Assembly (NCBI RefSeq): GCF_029269825.1
Contig: NZ_JARJHU010000002.1
Span: 62,001 to 126,000 of the forward strand
Length of the DNA stretch: 64,000 nt
From: Pedobacter sp. JY14-1
GTDB taxonomy: Bacteria; Bacteroidota; Bacteroidia; Sphingobacteriales; Sphingobacteriaceae
Direction of reading: 5' to 3'
Made by a program: the position numbers and the translations under genes. Below are positions 36,629 through 45,751 of the stretch, one piece after another; position 1 is the first letter of the stretch, and every line of letters starts with the position of its first letter. Below the pieces are notes generated by a model. It worked only from the letters and a program-made list of their open reading frames with translations. It did not search any database and had not been told where the DNA came from.

Positions 36629-36651
36629 AAAGCTCCGACCGCGAAAGCTTT
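36629..36651 (-). promoter_or_regulatory. Stem-loop between riboswitch and btuB
   Basis: On the minus strand AAAGCT (36651-36646) pairs with AGCTTT (36634-36629) across an 11-base loop. It lies between the B12 box and the btuB start and may be part of the expression platform. It has no T-run, so control of translation is more likely than termination. Confidence 0.35.
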
Positions 36652-36654
36652 AAA

Positions 36655-36846
36655 ACAGTTGCATAGGCAGGTCTCCTGACTTGTTCTCACTTTTGACGGC
36701 CTTCCCGTTCTTATTCACAAAAACAGTGGCATGAAGATATCAAAGTGTCGTTACAGAACTTACAGTAGCGGGCCTGTTCAGGATTTTCACCTGATTCCCT
36801 TTTAATCCTGACATTGTGAACTGATGTCAGGAACCTGATGCGGTGC
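36655..36846 (-). ncRNA. Cobalamin (B12) riboswitch
   Basis: Read on the minus strand, the segment holds the core of a class I cobalamin aptamer: GGGAATCAGGTGAAAATCCT followed by GAACAGGCCCGCTACTGTAA, then the B12 box AGTCAGGAGACCTGCC (about 36681-36666) and TATGC. The 5' end is near 36846, just behind a -7 promoter element at 36853-36846. It stands directly upstream of btuB and its two lipoprotein partners. Binding of adenosylcobalamin should repress the operon. Confidence 0.95.
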
Positions 36847-36853
36847 AAAAATA
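36846..36853 (-). promoter_or_regulatory. -7 promoter element of the riboswitch operon
   Basis: TATTTTTG on the minus strand matches TAnnTTTG and places the transcript start at the 5' edge of the riboswitch. No clear -33 TTTG was found. It is about 50 bases behind the pyrD stop, with no terminator between, so some read-through from pyrD is possible. Confidence 0.55.
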
Positions 36854-36900
36854 AGAAATATATCTTAAGGATAGCAGGTTTCGTTAAGGGCGGGAATGAG

Positions 36901-37932
36901 TTAGTCAGACAGACCCTTGCAGATCTCGCGTACCAATCCGGGACCTTCATAAATGAACCCGGTATAGATTTGTACCAGCGAGGCGCCTGCGGCAAGCTTG
37001 TCGCGAGCGTCTTTTGCAGAATGGATCCCGCCGACACCAATGATCGGAAAGGCTTTGCCGGATTTTTCGGAAAGGTACCTGATGACTTCGGTAGAACGCT
37101 GGGTGAGTGGTTTGCCGCTTAACCCACCGGTTTCTTCCTTAAGTTTGGGGGAAGAATAAAGCCCGTTACGGTCAATAGTGGTATTAGTTGCGATCACACC
37201 GGCAATCCTGGTCTGGAGCACGATCTCCACAATATCGTCCAGTTGTTCATGAGTAAGGTCCGGGGCAATTTTAAGCAGAATAGGCCTGGATATGCCATTT
37301 TTATGGTTCCGCTGCTGCAAAGTGTGCAGTAATTCCATCAAAGGCGCTTTTTCCTGAAGTGCGCGGAGGCCCGGGGTGTTGGGTGAGCTCACGTTGACCA
37401 CAAAATAATCCACCACATCAAACAATGCATCAAAACACTTGATATAATCACTTGTTGCATCTTCGTTTGGTGTATTCTTGTTTTTGCCGATGTTGCCGCC
37501 GACAACAATACGCTTGTTTCTGGATTTGAGCAACCGCAGACGCTCGGCAAGTGTGTCCACCCCTTTGTTATTGAAACCCATCCGGTTGATCAGGGCACTG
37601 TCTGCAGGCAGACGGAACATACGGGGTTTGTCATTGCCCGGCTGAGGCAGGGGAGTGACCGTACCGACTTCAATAAACCCGAAACCCAGGTCACTGAGTG
37701 CTTCTATGTACTCGCCGTTTTTATCGAAGCCTGCTGCCAGACCGACAGGATTAGGAAACCTGATGCCGAAAACTTCTTTTTCCAGGCCACTTATGTTTAC
37801 CCCGTAGCAGCTCCTGAGGATACGGCTGCCCATCGGAAAGTACTCGTGGAACCATTTCAGTCGCCTGACCACAAAGTGATGCACTTTTTCAGGTTCAAAC
37901 TGGAAGAATATAGGCTTAATCAGACGGTACAT
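36901..37932 (-). CDS. pyrD: Dihydroorotate dehydrogenase (quinone), class 2
   Basis: A 343-residue membrane-associated flavoprotein of pyrimidine synthesis that oxidises dihydroorotate to orotate with quinone. An N-terminal amphipathic helix ([20 protein letters not shown]) is the membrane anchor of class 2 enzymes. The FMN barrel has [37 protein letters not shown], the catalytic serine in [12 protein letters not shown], and [16 protein letters not shown] with the phosphate-binding site. An upstream in-frame ATG at 37971 would overlap the divergent promoter of the ABC-F gene; ATG 37932 fits the family. Confidence 0.97.
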   Translation of the reverse strand: MYRLIKPIFFQFEPEKVHHFVVRRLKWFHEYFPMGSRILRSCYGVNISGLEKEVFGIRFPNPVGLAAGFDKNGEYIEALSDLGFGFIEVGTVTPLPQPGNDKPRMFRLPADSALINRMGFNNKGVDTLAERLRLLKSRNKRIVVGGNIGKNKNTPNEDATSDYIKCFDALFDVVDYFVVNVSSPNTPGLRALQEKAPLMELLHTLQQRNHKNGISRPILLKIAPDLTHEQLDDIVEIVLQTRIAGVIATNTTIDRNGLYSSPKLKEETGGLSGKPLTQRSTEVIRYLSEKSGKAFPIIGVGGIHSAKDARDKLAAGASLVQIYTGFIYEGPGLVREICKGLSD

Positions 37933-37956
37933 GAGCGCGAAGATAGGAAAAAAACG

Positions 37957-37964
37957 TATTTTTG
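37957..37964 (+). promoter_or_regulatory. -7 promoter element of the ABC-F gene
   Basis: TATTTTTG matches TAnnTTTG and ends seven bases before the ATG at 37972, so the mRNA would have a leader of about five bases or none. No -33 TTTG stands at the usual distance. Confidence 0.45.
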
Positions 37965-37971
37965 AGCCCAA

Positions 37972-39900
37972 ATGATTTCAATAAACGACTTAACTTTTCT
38001 TATTGGTGCAAGGGCTTTGTATGATGAGGCGAACTGGCACATCAAACCGGGTGACCGGGCAGGACTGATCGGCGCAAACGGCACCGGCAAATCTACACTG
38101 CTGAAGATCATCGTAGGGGAATATGCGCCTACCTCGGGTACGGTTTCCATGTCAAAGGACCTGAAGATCGGTTATCTGAACCAGGACCTGCTTTCTTATG
38201 ATTCTCACCACAGTATCCTGCATGTCGCAATGGAAGCCTTTGAACGGCAGAACCAGTTGCATGACGAGATCGAGGTGCTGCTGAAGAAAATTGAGACGGA
38301 TTATTCGGAAGAAGTACTGAACAAGCTGAGTGACAAGCAGCAGGAGTTCGAAGCGCTGGACGGATACAATATCGAATACCGTGCGCATGAGATCCTTGCA
38401 GGTCTGGGTTTCAGCACTGAAGACCAGCAGCGCCCGCTGAATACTTTTTCAGGAGGCTGGAGGATGCGTGTCATGCTGGCAAAGATACTCTTGCAGACAC
38501 CGGACATCCTGCTGCTGGACGAACCGACCAACCACATGGACCTTCCTTCCATTAAATGGCTGGAAACTTATCTGTCCGGTTTTGAAGGGGCAATCGTGAT
38601 CGTATCGCATGACCGCTATTTCCTGGATAAGATCGTGAACAAGACGGTGGAGTCCAGGAAGGGCAAGCTGACGGTTTATGCCGGAAATTACAGTTTCTAT
38701 CTGGAAGAGAAGGCATTGCGGGAAGAGATCCAGCGGGGAGAATTTAAAAACCAGCAGGCCAAGATCAAGCAGGAGGAGCGTCTGATCGAAAGGTTTAAGG
38801 CAAAGGCTTCCAAAGCGAAGATGGCACAGTCGAGGATGAAGGCGCTTGACCGTATGGAACGTGTGGATGATGTAGATGACGATAACCCGACAGTGAATTT
38901 CCAGTTTAAGTTTACCAAGCCTTCGGGAAGGCACGTGATCCGGATCGAGTCGGCGAGCAAAAGCTATCCGAACGTGGATATCCTAAAGGATGCGGAAGGT
39001 GTGATCGAGAAGGGCGATAAGATTGCGCTGATCGGTGCCAATGGTAAGGGTAAGTCTACTTTGCTGCGGATCATTGCCGGGACTGAGGACTTTTCGGGTA
39101 CCTGTGTGACGGGCCATAACGTGACGCAGACTTTCTTTGCACAGCACCAGCTGGAGTCGCTGCACCTGGACAATTCCATACTTGAGGAATTGCAGGCTTT
39201 TGCGCCAAAGCATACAGATACAGAACTCAGGGGCATCTTAGGCTGTTTTCTGTTTACGGGAGATGATGTGTTCAAGAAGATCAGGGTACTTTCCGGGGGC
39301 GAGAAATCGCGCGTGGCACTTGCCAAGTCGCTGACCACGGATTCCAACTTCCTGATTCTGGACGAACCGACCAACCACCTGGATATCCAGTCGGTGAATA
39401 TCCTGATCCAGGCTTTGCAACAATATGAGGGAACTTTCATTACGGTGTCGCACGACCGTTACTTCCTGGACAACGTAGCGAACAAGATATGGTTCATTGA
39501 GGACCAGAAGATCAAGGAATATCCGGGTACTTATGCTGAATACGAGGAATGGGCAGCGAAGCGTCCGCCTGCCAGGTCCTCTTCCATTCCGGTGAGACCG
39601 GATAAACAAGTAAAGAAAGAGGAAAAGCCAGCCCCGGTATCGGCCGCTTCCGGACAGAATCCCCAGCAGCAACTCAAGAAACTAAATGAGCAGCTGAAGA
39701 AGATCGAGACGGATATTGCCGGTTTTGAGGCGAACCTGAAGGAGATGGAGATGCTGCTGGCTGACGAAAATATTTATGCCGATGCACAGAAGCTGGCAGA
39801 AGCAAATAAGAAATACAATACAGCTAAGACGCAGCTGGATGCGGCACAGAAGGACTGGGAAGGCCTGGCCGGTGAAATTATGGAACTGGAAGCGCAATAA
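37972..39900 (+). CDS. ABC-F family ATP-binding protein (Uup/EttA-like)
   Basis: A 642-residue soluble protein with two ABC ATPase domains and no membrane part, of the ABC-F class that acts on ribosomes. Domain 1: Walker [10 protein letters not shown] near residue 35, signature FSGGWRMR, Walker [11 protein letters not shown]. Domain 2: Walker [10 protein letters not shown] near residue 355, signature LSGGEKSR, Walker [12 protein letters not shown] charged linker (about 240-310) separates them. A Pro-rich stretch and a C-terminal coiled coil (about 560-642, [20 protein letters not shown]) point to the Uup branch. It is divergent from pyrD with 39 bases between starts, and its stop is two bases before the next gene's ATG. 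Confidence 0.93.
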   Translation: MISINDLTFLIGARALYDEANWHIKPGDRAGLIGANGTGKSTLLKIIVGEYAPTSGTVSMSKDLKIGYLNQDLLSYDSHHSILHVAMEAFERQNQLHDEIEVLLKKIETDYSEEVLNKLSDKQQEFEALDGYNIEYRAHEILAGLGFSTEDQQRPLNTFSGGWRMRVMLAKILLQTPDILLLDEPTNHMDLPSIKWLETYLSGFEGAIVIVSHDRYFLDKIVNKTVESRKGKLTVYAGNYSFYLEEKALREEIQRGEFKNQQAKIKQEERLIERFKAKASKAKMAQSRMKALDRMERVDDVDDDNPTVNFQFKFTKPSGRHVIRIESASKSYPNVDILKDAEGVIEKGDKIALIGANGKGKSTLLRIIAGTEDFSGTCVTGHNVTQTFFAQHQLESLHLDNSILEELQAFAPKHTDTELRGILGCFLFTGDDVFKKIRVLSGGEKSRVALAKSLTTDSNFLILDEPTNHLDIQSVNILIQALQQYEGTFITVSHDRYFLDNVANKIWFIEDQKIKEYPGTYAEYEEWAAKRPPARSSSIPVRPDKQVKKEEKPAPVSAASGQNPQQQLKKLNEQLKKIETDIAGFEANLKEMEMLLADENIYADAQKLAEANKKYNTAKTQLDAAQKDWEGLAGEIMELEAQ

Positions 39901-39901
39901 C

Positions 39902-41185
39902 ATGAGGAAAGCGGTCTGTCTGAAATTAAAATGGATATGCACCCTGATCGGGTTGCTGAGTCATGCCGCCGTTGCCAGACAGGCAGATTTTCAGTATGAG
40001 AACCGGGCCTACAGGGCTTCGATACAGACGGTGCAGTGCTATAATGTCCGGAACGAGCAGTCAATGCCGGTCATTGCGCTCAAGTCCGATGAACAGCTGC
40101 GGTTTTCCTTTGATGACCTGGAGGGGGGCAGTAAGGTATACTGGTATACAATTGAACATTGTACTTATGACTGGAAATCTTCAAGGCTGTCTGTACTCGA
40201 TTATCTTGAAGGCATGCCTGAAGACCGGATCAATGATTTTAAATATTCTTTCGGAACCTTGCAGAAGTATACGCACTATGAACTGACATTGCCCAATGCA
40301 CAGGTGAAACCTAAGATTTCGGGGAATTACCTGCTGAAGGTGTATGAAGAAGGAAACCAGCAGAAACCCGTGATTTCGCAACGTTTCTATGTTGCAGATC
40401 ATGCGGTCAGTGTAGTAGCGGATGTAGTAGCCAGTCAGCAGGTAGCTTTGCGTTTCAGTAATCAGAAGGTAAATTTTACCTTGTTCCATCAGGCACCAAT
40501 TGCCAATCCATCGCTGGATGTGAAGGTCGTGGTCATGCAGAACGGCGATCCGCAGACTGCGGTATTGAACACGCGGCCTCAGTTTGTGAAGCAGGGTTCG
40601 CTGGTTTATAACGAAATGAACAGTAATGATTTTCCCGGAGGGAGTGAATTCCGGAAGTTTGACATCCGCAGTGTGCGTTACAAAGCCCAGAACGTACGGG
40701 ATATCGTCAGGGATACGGGTTTAAGCGTGATACTTTTCGACGATCCGAACACTTCCCGCGATCGTTACAGTAACGTGATAGATGAGGATGGAAGTTTTTT
40801 CATCCGGAACCAGGACGGGCGTGATGATGCCACGGAAAGCGATTACGCCAATGTTACATTCAGCCTGGATGCCGTGCCTCCGTCTGCTTCCGGGGACGCC
40901 TTTGTAGTGGGCCGGTTTAATAATTACGTACTGGATGAGCGCGCTAAAATGAATTTTGATCCTGCGCGCAAACGGTTCTCAGCAGTGGTCAAACTTAAGC
41001 AGGGGCTTTATGACTATAAATATGTCTGGCTGGACAAACAGATTGGCAAAGTGGATTTTACCGCCTTCGAAGGCTCACATTTTGAAACAGGCAACAATTA
41101 CCAGGTTTTCGTATATTATAAACGCCCCGGTTCCAGGTGGGAAGAACTTGCGGGTTATGGTCAAGTGAATTCCCTGAAGAAATAA
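39902..41185 (+). CDS. Type IX secretion system plug protein (DUF5103)
   Basis: A 427-residue exported protein. A signal peptide (to about residue 25, HAAVA) is followed by the first plug domain with YRASIQTVQCYNVRNEQSMP, LRFSFDDLEGGSKVYWYTIE and HCTYDWKSSRL, the hallmarks of DUF5103, now known as the T9SS plug that closes the periplasmic side of the SprA translocon. A second beta-sandwich occupies the C-terminal half (about 300-427). The frame opens earlier inside the ABC-F gene, but ATG 39902, two bases after the ABC-F stop, gives the signal peptide. It shows that the host has type IX secretion even though no other T9SS gene lies in the window. Confidence 0.88.
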   Translation: MRKAVCLKLKWICTLIGLLSHAAVARQADFQYENRAYRASIQTVQCYNVRNEQSMPVIALKSDEQLRFSFDDLEGGSKVYWYTIEHCTYDWKSSRLSVLDYLEGMPEDRINDFKYSFGTLQKYTHYELTLPNAQVKPKISGNYLLKVYEEGNQQKPVISQRFYVADHAVSVVADVVASQQVALRFSNQKVNFTLFHQAPIANPSLDVKVVVMQNGDPQTAVLNTRPQFVKQGSLVYNEMNSNDFPGGSEFRKFDIRSVRYKAQNVRDIVRDTGLSVILFDDPNTSRDRYSNVIDEDGSFFIRNQDGRDDATESDYANVTFSLDAVPPSASGDAFVVGRFNNYVLDERAKMNFDPARKRFSAVVKLKQGLYDYKYVWLDKQIGKVDFTAFEGSHFETGNNYQVFVYYKRPGSRWEELAGYGQVNSLKK

Positions 41186-41192
41186 AGATGAT

Positions 41193-41711
41193 ATGAATTT
41201 GAAAGCAAAACACCCGCAGGAGTCTTATACTGTAATGAATGAGCTGGTATTGCCGAACGATACCAACACCCTGAATAACCTGATGGGTGGCCGGTTGCTG
41301 CACTGGATGGATATCGCCGCTGCGATCTCGGCGCAGAAGCATTGTAACCGCATTGTGGTGACGGCATCTGTGGACAACGTATCCTTTAAACAACCCGTGA
41401 AACTGGGAGATGTGATCACGATCGAGGCCAGGGTAACACGTGCCTTTAATACTTCCTGTGAGGTCCGGCTGGATGTTTGGGCACAAAATGTACCTTCAGG
41501 ATCGAAGGTAAAATCTAATGAAGCTTACTATACATTCGTGGCCGTGGACCAGAGCGGCCGCACCATACCGGTCCCGGAACTGAAACCGGAGAGTCCTGAG
41601 GAAATCGAGCTTTACGACGGCGCCTTAAGGCGGAGACAATTGAGGCTCATCCTCAGTGGAAAAATGCTGCCAAACGATGCGCTCGAACTGAAGGCTTTGT
41701 TTAGCAGCTGA
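41193..41711 (+). CDS. Acyl-CoA thioesterase (hotdog fold)
   Basis: A 172-residue cytosolic hotdog-fold protein of the YciA/BACH type that hydrolyses acyl-CoA. Visible are NELVLPNDTNTLNNLMGGRL with the catalytic-region Asn and Asp, the long hotdog helix HWMDIAAAISAQKH, then VDNVSFKQPVKLGDVITIEA and the last strands YYTFVAVDQSGR. Length is usual. It starts seven bases behind the T9SS plug gene on the same strand and is probably co-transcribed with it. A shadow start at 41187 is not needed. Acyl-chain preference is unknown. Confidence 0.92.
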   Translation: MNLKAKHPQESYTVMNELVLPNDTNTLNNLMGGRLLHWMDIAAAISAQKHCNRIVVTASVDNVSFKQPVKLGDVITIEARVTRAFNTSCEVRLDVWAQNVPSGSKVKSNEAYYTFVAVDQSGRTIPVPELKPESPEEIELYDGALRRRQLRLILSGKMLPNDALELKALFSS

Positions 41712-41724
41712 GGCCCGCGCCCCG

Positions 41725-42138
41725 TCAGCTGCCCATCTCCAGGATCTTGTCGAATTCGGCAGCTTTGAGCGGCATTACGGAAAGCCTTCCCTGGCGTATC
41801 AGGGAAATGTCCTTCAGGCTTTCCTCAGCTTTGATCTGCTCCAGGCTTACCGGGTTCTTTAAAGGTTCTACAGGCGCAAGATCCACTACAACCCAGTTCG
41901 GATCATCTGTAGTGGGGTCCTGATAAAATTCCTTCACGACTTTAGCAATACCCACTACATTCTTGCCTTCATTGCTATGATAAAATAAGACGAGATCGCC
42001 TTCCTTCATGTCCCGTAGGTTATTGCGTGCCTGGTAATTGCGCACACCATCCCAAAAGGTGCGGCCGTCTTTATTGAATTTTTCCCAGCTGTATTTGAAT
42101 GGCTCTGACTTAACGAGCCAGTATTGCGTGTTACTCAT
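41725..42138 (-). CDS. EVE domain-containing protein
   Basis: A 137-residue protein made of one EVE domain, a PUA-like fold that recognises modified bases in DNA or RNA. The pattern is clear: YWLVKSEPFKYSWEKF at the start, WDGVRNYQARNNLRDMKEGD, VLFYHSNEGKNVVGIAKVV and DLAPVEPLKNPVSLEQIK. No restriction or methylation partner lies nearby, so it is probably one of the solitary housekeeping forms. It is convergent with the thioesterase gene (13-base gap). Confidence 0.93.
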   Translation of the reverse strand: MSNTQYWLVKSEPFKYSWEKFNKDGRTFWDGVRNYQARNNLRDMKEGDLVLFYHSNEGKNVVGIAKVVKEFYQDPTTDDPNWVVVDLAPVEPLKNPVSLEQIKAEESLKDISLIRQGRLSVMPLKAAEFDKILEMGS

Positions 42139-42177
42139 GTTTGTGGATAGTTACTGCAAAAATAGCGAATCCCGAAT

Positions 42178-42209
42178 AAAAAAAGCCCCGGATACCTGAG
42201 TACCGGGGC
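42178..42209 (-). terminator. Rho-independent terminator of the tRNA-Cys/small-protein unit
   Basis: On the minus strand GCCCCGG (42209-42203) pairs with CCGGGGC (42191-42185), 11-base loop, followed by TTTTTTT (42184-42178). It lies 25 bases behind the stop of the 58-residue protein gene. Confidence 0.85.
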
Positions 42210-42234
42210 GTGCTATGTATTTTAATGACAGGAT

Positions 42235-42411
42235 CTATGCCTGAGCAGTCAATTTAGCCAGAACAGCATTGTTTTTAGCCAGCTGATCTTTTGCAGACTG
42301 CTTTGAGCGGCTGCCCAGCTCAAGGTTGGTTGCCAATTTCAAATGTTTCACTTCCTGCTTCGCAAAAGTTTTGTTCCTTCTGTCTTTTCTTTTTAATCTG
42401 GTAACTGCCAT
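42235..42411 (-). CDS. Small basic protein, 58 residues, unknown function
   Basis: A complete short gene, ATG 42411 to TAG 42235. The protein starts MAVTRLKRKDRRNKTFAKQE, continues VKHLKLATNLELGSRSKQSA and ends KDQLAKNNAVLAKLTAQA. It is strongly basic in the first half, helical throughout, and ends in an Ala/Leu-rich helix. This looks like a ribosome- or nucleic-acid-associated protein. It follows tRNA-Cys by 29 bases on the same strand and is closed by a strong terminator, so tRNA and protein share one short transcript. I recognise no named family; conservation in relatives would settle whether it is a ribosome-linked protein. Confidence 0.75.
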   Translation of the reverse strand: MAVTRLKRKDRRNKTFAKQEVKHLKLATNLELGSRSKQSAKDQLAKNNAVLAKLTAQA

Positions 42412-42440
42412 GTCTTTTAATTTAATGTATTAAATCCTTG

Positions 42441-42511
42441 AGGTCGAAAGCGGATTCGAACCGCTGTAGGAGGTTTTGCAGACCTCTGCCTAGCCACTCG
42501 GCCATTCGACC
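42441..42511 (-). tRNA. tRNA-Cys (anticodon GCA)
   Basis: Read on the minus strand, the 71 bases fold into a full cloverleaf: acceptor stem GGTCGAA/TTCGACC, D arm GCC-GAGTGGCTA-GGC region, anticodon stem GAGGT/ACCTC with loop CTGCAAA (anticodon GCA), T arm AGCGG-TTCGAAT-CCGCT. CCA is not encoded. A promoter lies just upstream at 42530-42558, and a small protein gene follows 29 bases downstream. Confidence 0.97.
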
Positions 42512-42529
42512 CTGTTAAAATTCAGGCTG

Positions 42530-42558
42530 CAAAAATAGTAAATATTCGTTATGATGCA
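42530..42558 (-). promoter_or_regulatory. Promoter of tRNA-Cys
   Basis: On the minus strand TTG (42558-42556) and TATTTTTG (42537-42530) have the -33/-7 arrangement of Bacteroidota with an 18-base spacer. The transcript would start near 42526, about 15 bases before the tRNA. Confidence 0.7.
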
Positions 42559-42566
42559 ATTTATTT

Positions 42567-43349
42567 CTATAATTTTCTCACGCCCGTATGGAGATTCCTG
42601 TAGAGTTCGGAACAGAAGATGGCACCGGATACAGCCACGTTGAGTGACTCGGCTGCACCGGCCCCTGGTATCGTTACGGGATACCCGACGAGTCTGATGA
42701 TCTCCTGGCTGATGCCCTGGCCTTCGCTGCCCAATACGACAAGGCCCTCATGTCCCCAATCGGTTTCGTAGATATTGTTCCCGTTTAGCAATGCGCCGAA
42801 TACCGGAAGTTTGGAACTGCTGATGAGCCGGGCCAGATCGCAGTAGTGTACCCTGATCCGGCTCAGCGAACCCATTGTAGCCTGAACGACTTTGGGATTG
42901 TAAGCTTCAACGGTATCTGCCGAGCAGATGATCTGGTCAAAGCCGAACCAGTCTGCAGTCCGTATAATTGTCCCCAGGTTCCCGGGGTCTTGTACACCGT
43001 CGAGTACCAGCGTGAATTTCCCGTTCAGGCTTGACGGGTCCAGGTCGGGCACAGTCTCCTGCTCCCGGTGGCCAGGGATATGAACGAGTGCCAGAATGCC
43101 CTGAGGGGCCTGCAGTGTACTAATCTTATCAAGATCAGCGTTGTTTACTTCAAATAACTTTATATTTGCGGGCAATTTTTGCAGTGAAGACTGGAATTGG
43201 GGCAAATAGTAGATGCTGTGTACCTGATAGGATGACCGGATAAATTCTGAAATAGACTTTATACCTTCAATGATGAAGATCCCATGCGCTTTACGGTACT
43301 TTTTTTGATGTAGTGATTTAATAAAACCGACCTGAGATTTTGAAAGCAT
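42567..43349 (-). CDS. TrmH/SpoU family RNA 2'-O-methyltransferase
   Basis: A 260-residue SPOUT methyltransferase that methylates ribose in rRNA or tRNA. An N-terminal substrate-binding domain (about 1-95, KYRKAHGIFIIEGIKSISEF) precedes the knotted SAM domain with motif 1 LDGVQDPGNLGTIIRTADWF, motif 2 LVVLGSEGQGIS and motif 3 VTIPGAGAAESLNVAVSGAI. It is RlmB/TrmH-like, but the target nucleotide cannot be told. ATG 43349 is chosen over the upstream 43385 start, which would extend far into the opposite gene. The starts of this gene and of tamL overlap or nearly touch, head to head. Confidence 0.9.
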   Translation of the reverse strand: MLSKSQVGFIKSLHQKKYRKAHGIFIIEGIKSISEFIRSSYQVHSIYYLPQFQSSLQKLPANIKLFEVNNADLDKISTLQAPQGILALVHIPGHREQETVPDLDPSSLNGKFTLVLDGVQDPGNLGTIIRTADWFGFDQIICSADTVEAYNPKVVQATMGSLSRIRVHYCDLARLISSSKLPVFGALLNGNNIYETDWGHEGLVVLGSEGQGISQEIIRLVGYPVTIPGAGAAESLNVAVSGAIFCSELYRNLHTGVRKL

Positions 43350-45739
43350 ACCTGAATCCTGAAAACAATGTGCTATTTGCTGCAATATTACTATTTATTC
43401 TTGTTTTTGGCGCGGGTTGTTCTTCTACAAAATATATTGCCGATTACCAGTCGATCGTAAAAAAGGTCAGGATCGACAGCATTGACAACGCATTTGAGGA
43501 GGAAGCCTACAATTATATTCAGAAAGATATCCGCCCTGCCTCTGTTATCGGGATCAATGTGGTCATTTATAATATCTTTAATACCAAGGACGGTAAATAC
43601 AAAACCAGTAACATTAAACCTTTGGGAACACCACCCCCCATACTCGACAGTACCCTGGTAGAGATATCGCGCAACCAGATCGAGAAGTTTTTAAAGAGCA
43701 AGGGATATTTCAATGCCGTGGTGAAATCGGAAATTACGATTAAAAAGAAGCGGGCAAAAGTGGTCTATACAGCCAGGCAGGGACAACCGTTTACCGTCAA
43801 TAAACTGAATTTTGAAATTGCTGATCCTTCGGTCAAGGAACTTTATGTGTCCAGGAAACAGGAATTTACCCATCTGCGTGAAGGGGCACGTTTCGATGAT
43901 GACTCCTTAAGCTATGAGCGGGACCAGTTGCAGCAGCTGATGCGTGAAAATGGTTATTTTGATTTCTCAAAGCCATATGTAAAGTATACTGTTGATTCCA
44001 ACCTCAATGCCAACAAGGCGAACGTAACGCTGGTGGTAGACAATCCGGACGGAAAACCTGCACACGAACGCTATCATATCGGTGAAACCAAGGTGATCAT
44101 TGCTCCTGATGCCGACGGTTTCAGGGACACGATCGTGCTGAACACCCGGGCTTTTAAGGATGTCAGGTATACGGATCTTTCCGGGAAGTTCAGACGGAAC
44201 CCGATCGTGCGGTATAATTTTTTGTCTGCCCCGGAGCAATACGACGTCAGAAATGAAGAACTGACTTATGACCGGATGTATGAGCTGAATGTATTCAAGA
44301 ACGTGAAAATTGAATATAGCAAGGCCGGGGACAGCAGTAAACTGGTGTTGCCGAGTATTTACCTGATCCCTCAGAAGATCATGAGCAACCGGGTGGAAGG
44401 TGAGGTGCCTTTCAATGGCGGAACTGTAGGCTTCAATTTGAGCAATACGTATTCGAACAATAACCTGTTCCGGGGTGCTGAAAGGTTTGAATTCCAGGTA
44501 AAGGGCGGGTTACAGTCAAGGATCGGCCAGGGGAGCGGACTGTTCAGCGACATTTATCAGCGTGACTTTTCCCTGAGCGCAAACCTCAGCGTCCCGAGGC
44601 TGATGCTGCCGCTGATCACGGCCAGACCGGGCAGGAGAGGCGGAATGCCGCATACCATATTCTCCACCAGCTATGTGTACGCATTGCAGAAAGAAGCCTT
44701 TCGCCGCCGGGTATTCCTGAACTCCGTAACCTATGAATTTGTGGAATCCAAGTCCAGGTATCACTCGGTTACGCCTTTCAACCTGGAATACCGTTTTGGT
44801 AACCTTCTGCTGGATACCAGTACGGTGTTTGGCAGGCAGCAATTCGAGGCCAACCGTTATACCATCAACCTGCTCGACAGAAGGAACATCACACTCGGTA
44901 TAAAGTATGCCTATAGTCTGAATGCCAATCGCCTGCTGGAGAACAGCAGCTTTGTTTATATGCGGGCAAACATGGATATGGCAGGAAATATGCTCCAACT
45001 GGCGTCTAAGATTGGAGGTGCAGCCAGTAATCCTAAACAGGAAGATTATGCGACGTTGTTCGGATTGCCTTTCAACCAGTACCTCAGGCCTGAAGTGGAC
45101 CTGAGGTGGTATAAGTATCTCGGCGGGGAAAGACAATTGGTGACAAGGTTAAACGCAGGTATCGGTTATGCCTATGGCAATTCTATCGTACTGCCCTTTG
45201 AAAAACTCTTCTTTGCGGGTGGCGCAAGCGGCGTGCGTGCATGGCAGGCACGGACACTCGGGCCCGGAAACTACAACCGGGGCCAGCGTATTGCCGATGA
45301 GAACAGCCGTAAGGCTTTTTATGGCCTTGATCAGCTGGGAGATATGCGCATTGAGGCGAACCTCGAATACCGGTATAAGCTGCTCAACCGTTTCTTTGGC
45401 GCAAAACTTAAGGGCGCGGTTTTCCTGGATGCAGGTAATATCTGGAATGCATCATCCAACAGCAGTGCCTACAGCGAGACTTATTTTGATGTCAAAAAAC
45501 TGGGTAAGCAGATTGCCCTGGGTACGGGTATGGGCTTTCGGTATGATGTGCAGTATTTTGTGTTCCGTTTTGATATGGGACTGAAACTCAAGGACCCTCA
45601 GTTCAGCGGGAGTGACCAGTGGGTGATCAGCAAATTCCTGAGCGGGGGAAAGGCCTTCCGGGACGCTTATGACAAGGCCAATTCTCCCGACCGCTACCGG
45701 TTCCTCCAGTATAACTTTGGTATCGGTATGCCTTTCTAA
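43340..45739 (+). CDS. tamL: BamA/TamA-family outer-membrane lipoprotein TamL
   Basis: A 799-residue Omp85-family protein with a lipoprotein signal (LVFGAGCSST, Cys about 27), as in the TamL proteins of Bacteroidota, which are essential or nearly so and work with TamB. POTRA-like domains fill about residues 35-300 (KFLKSKGYFNAVVKSEITIK, QLMRENGYFDFSKPYVKYTV), and the barrel follows, with the Omp85 signature FFAGGASGVRAWQARTLGPG near residue 625 and a last strand ending FGIGMPF. The frame opens with TTG 43340, which supplies the positive signal-peptide residue; GTG 43370 is the alternative and would avoid overlap with the divergent methyltransferase gene. Confidence 0.88.
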   Translation: MKAYLNPENNVLFAAILLFILVFGAGCSSTKYIADYQSIVKKVRIDSIDNAFEEEAYNYIQKDIRPASVIGINVVIYNIFNTKDGKYKTSNIKPLGTPPPILDSTLVEISRNQIEKFLKSKGYFNAVVKSEITIKKKRAKVVYTARQGQPFTVNKLNFEIADPSVKELYVSRKQEFTHLREGARFDDDSLSYERDQLQQLMRENGYFDFSKPYVKYTVDSNLNANKANVTLVVDNPDGKPAHERYHIGETKVIIAPDADGFRDTIVLNTRAFKDVRYTDLSGKFRRNPIVRYNFLSAPEQYDVRNEELTYDRMYELNVFKNVKIEYSKAGDSSKLVLPSIYLIPQKIMSNRVEGEVPFNGGTVGFNLSNTYSNNNLFRGAERFEFQVKGGLQSRIGQGSGLFSDIYQRDFSLSANLSVPRLMLPLITARPGRRGGMPHTIFSTSYVYALQKEAFRRRVFLNSVTYEFVESKSRYHSVTPFNLEYRFGNLLLDTSTVFGRQQFEANRYTINLLDRRNITLGIKYAYSLNANRLLENSSFVYMRANMDMAGNMLQLASKIGGAASNPKQEDYATLFGLPFNQYLRPEVDLRWYKYLGGERQLVTRLNAGIGYAYGNSIVLPFEKLFFAGGASGVRAWQARTLGPGNYNRGQRIADENSRKAFYGLDQLGDMRIEANLEYRYKLLNRFFGAKLKGAVFLDAGNIWNASSNSSAYSETYFDVKKLGKQIALGTGMGFRYDVQYFVFRFDMGLKLKDPQFSGSDQWVISKFLSGGKAFRDAYDKANSPDRYRFLQYNFGIGMPF

Positions 45740-45751
45740 GCAGAAAGACCT

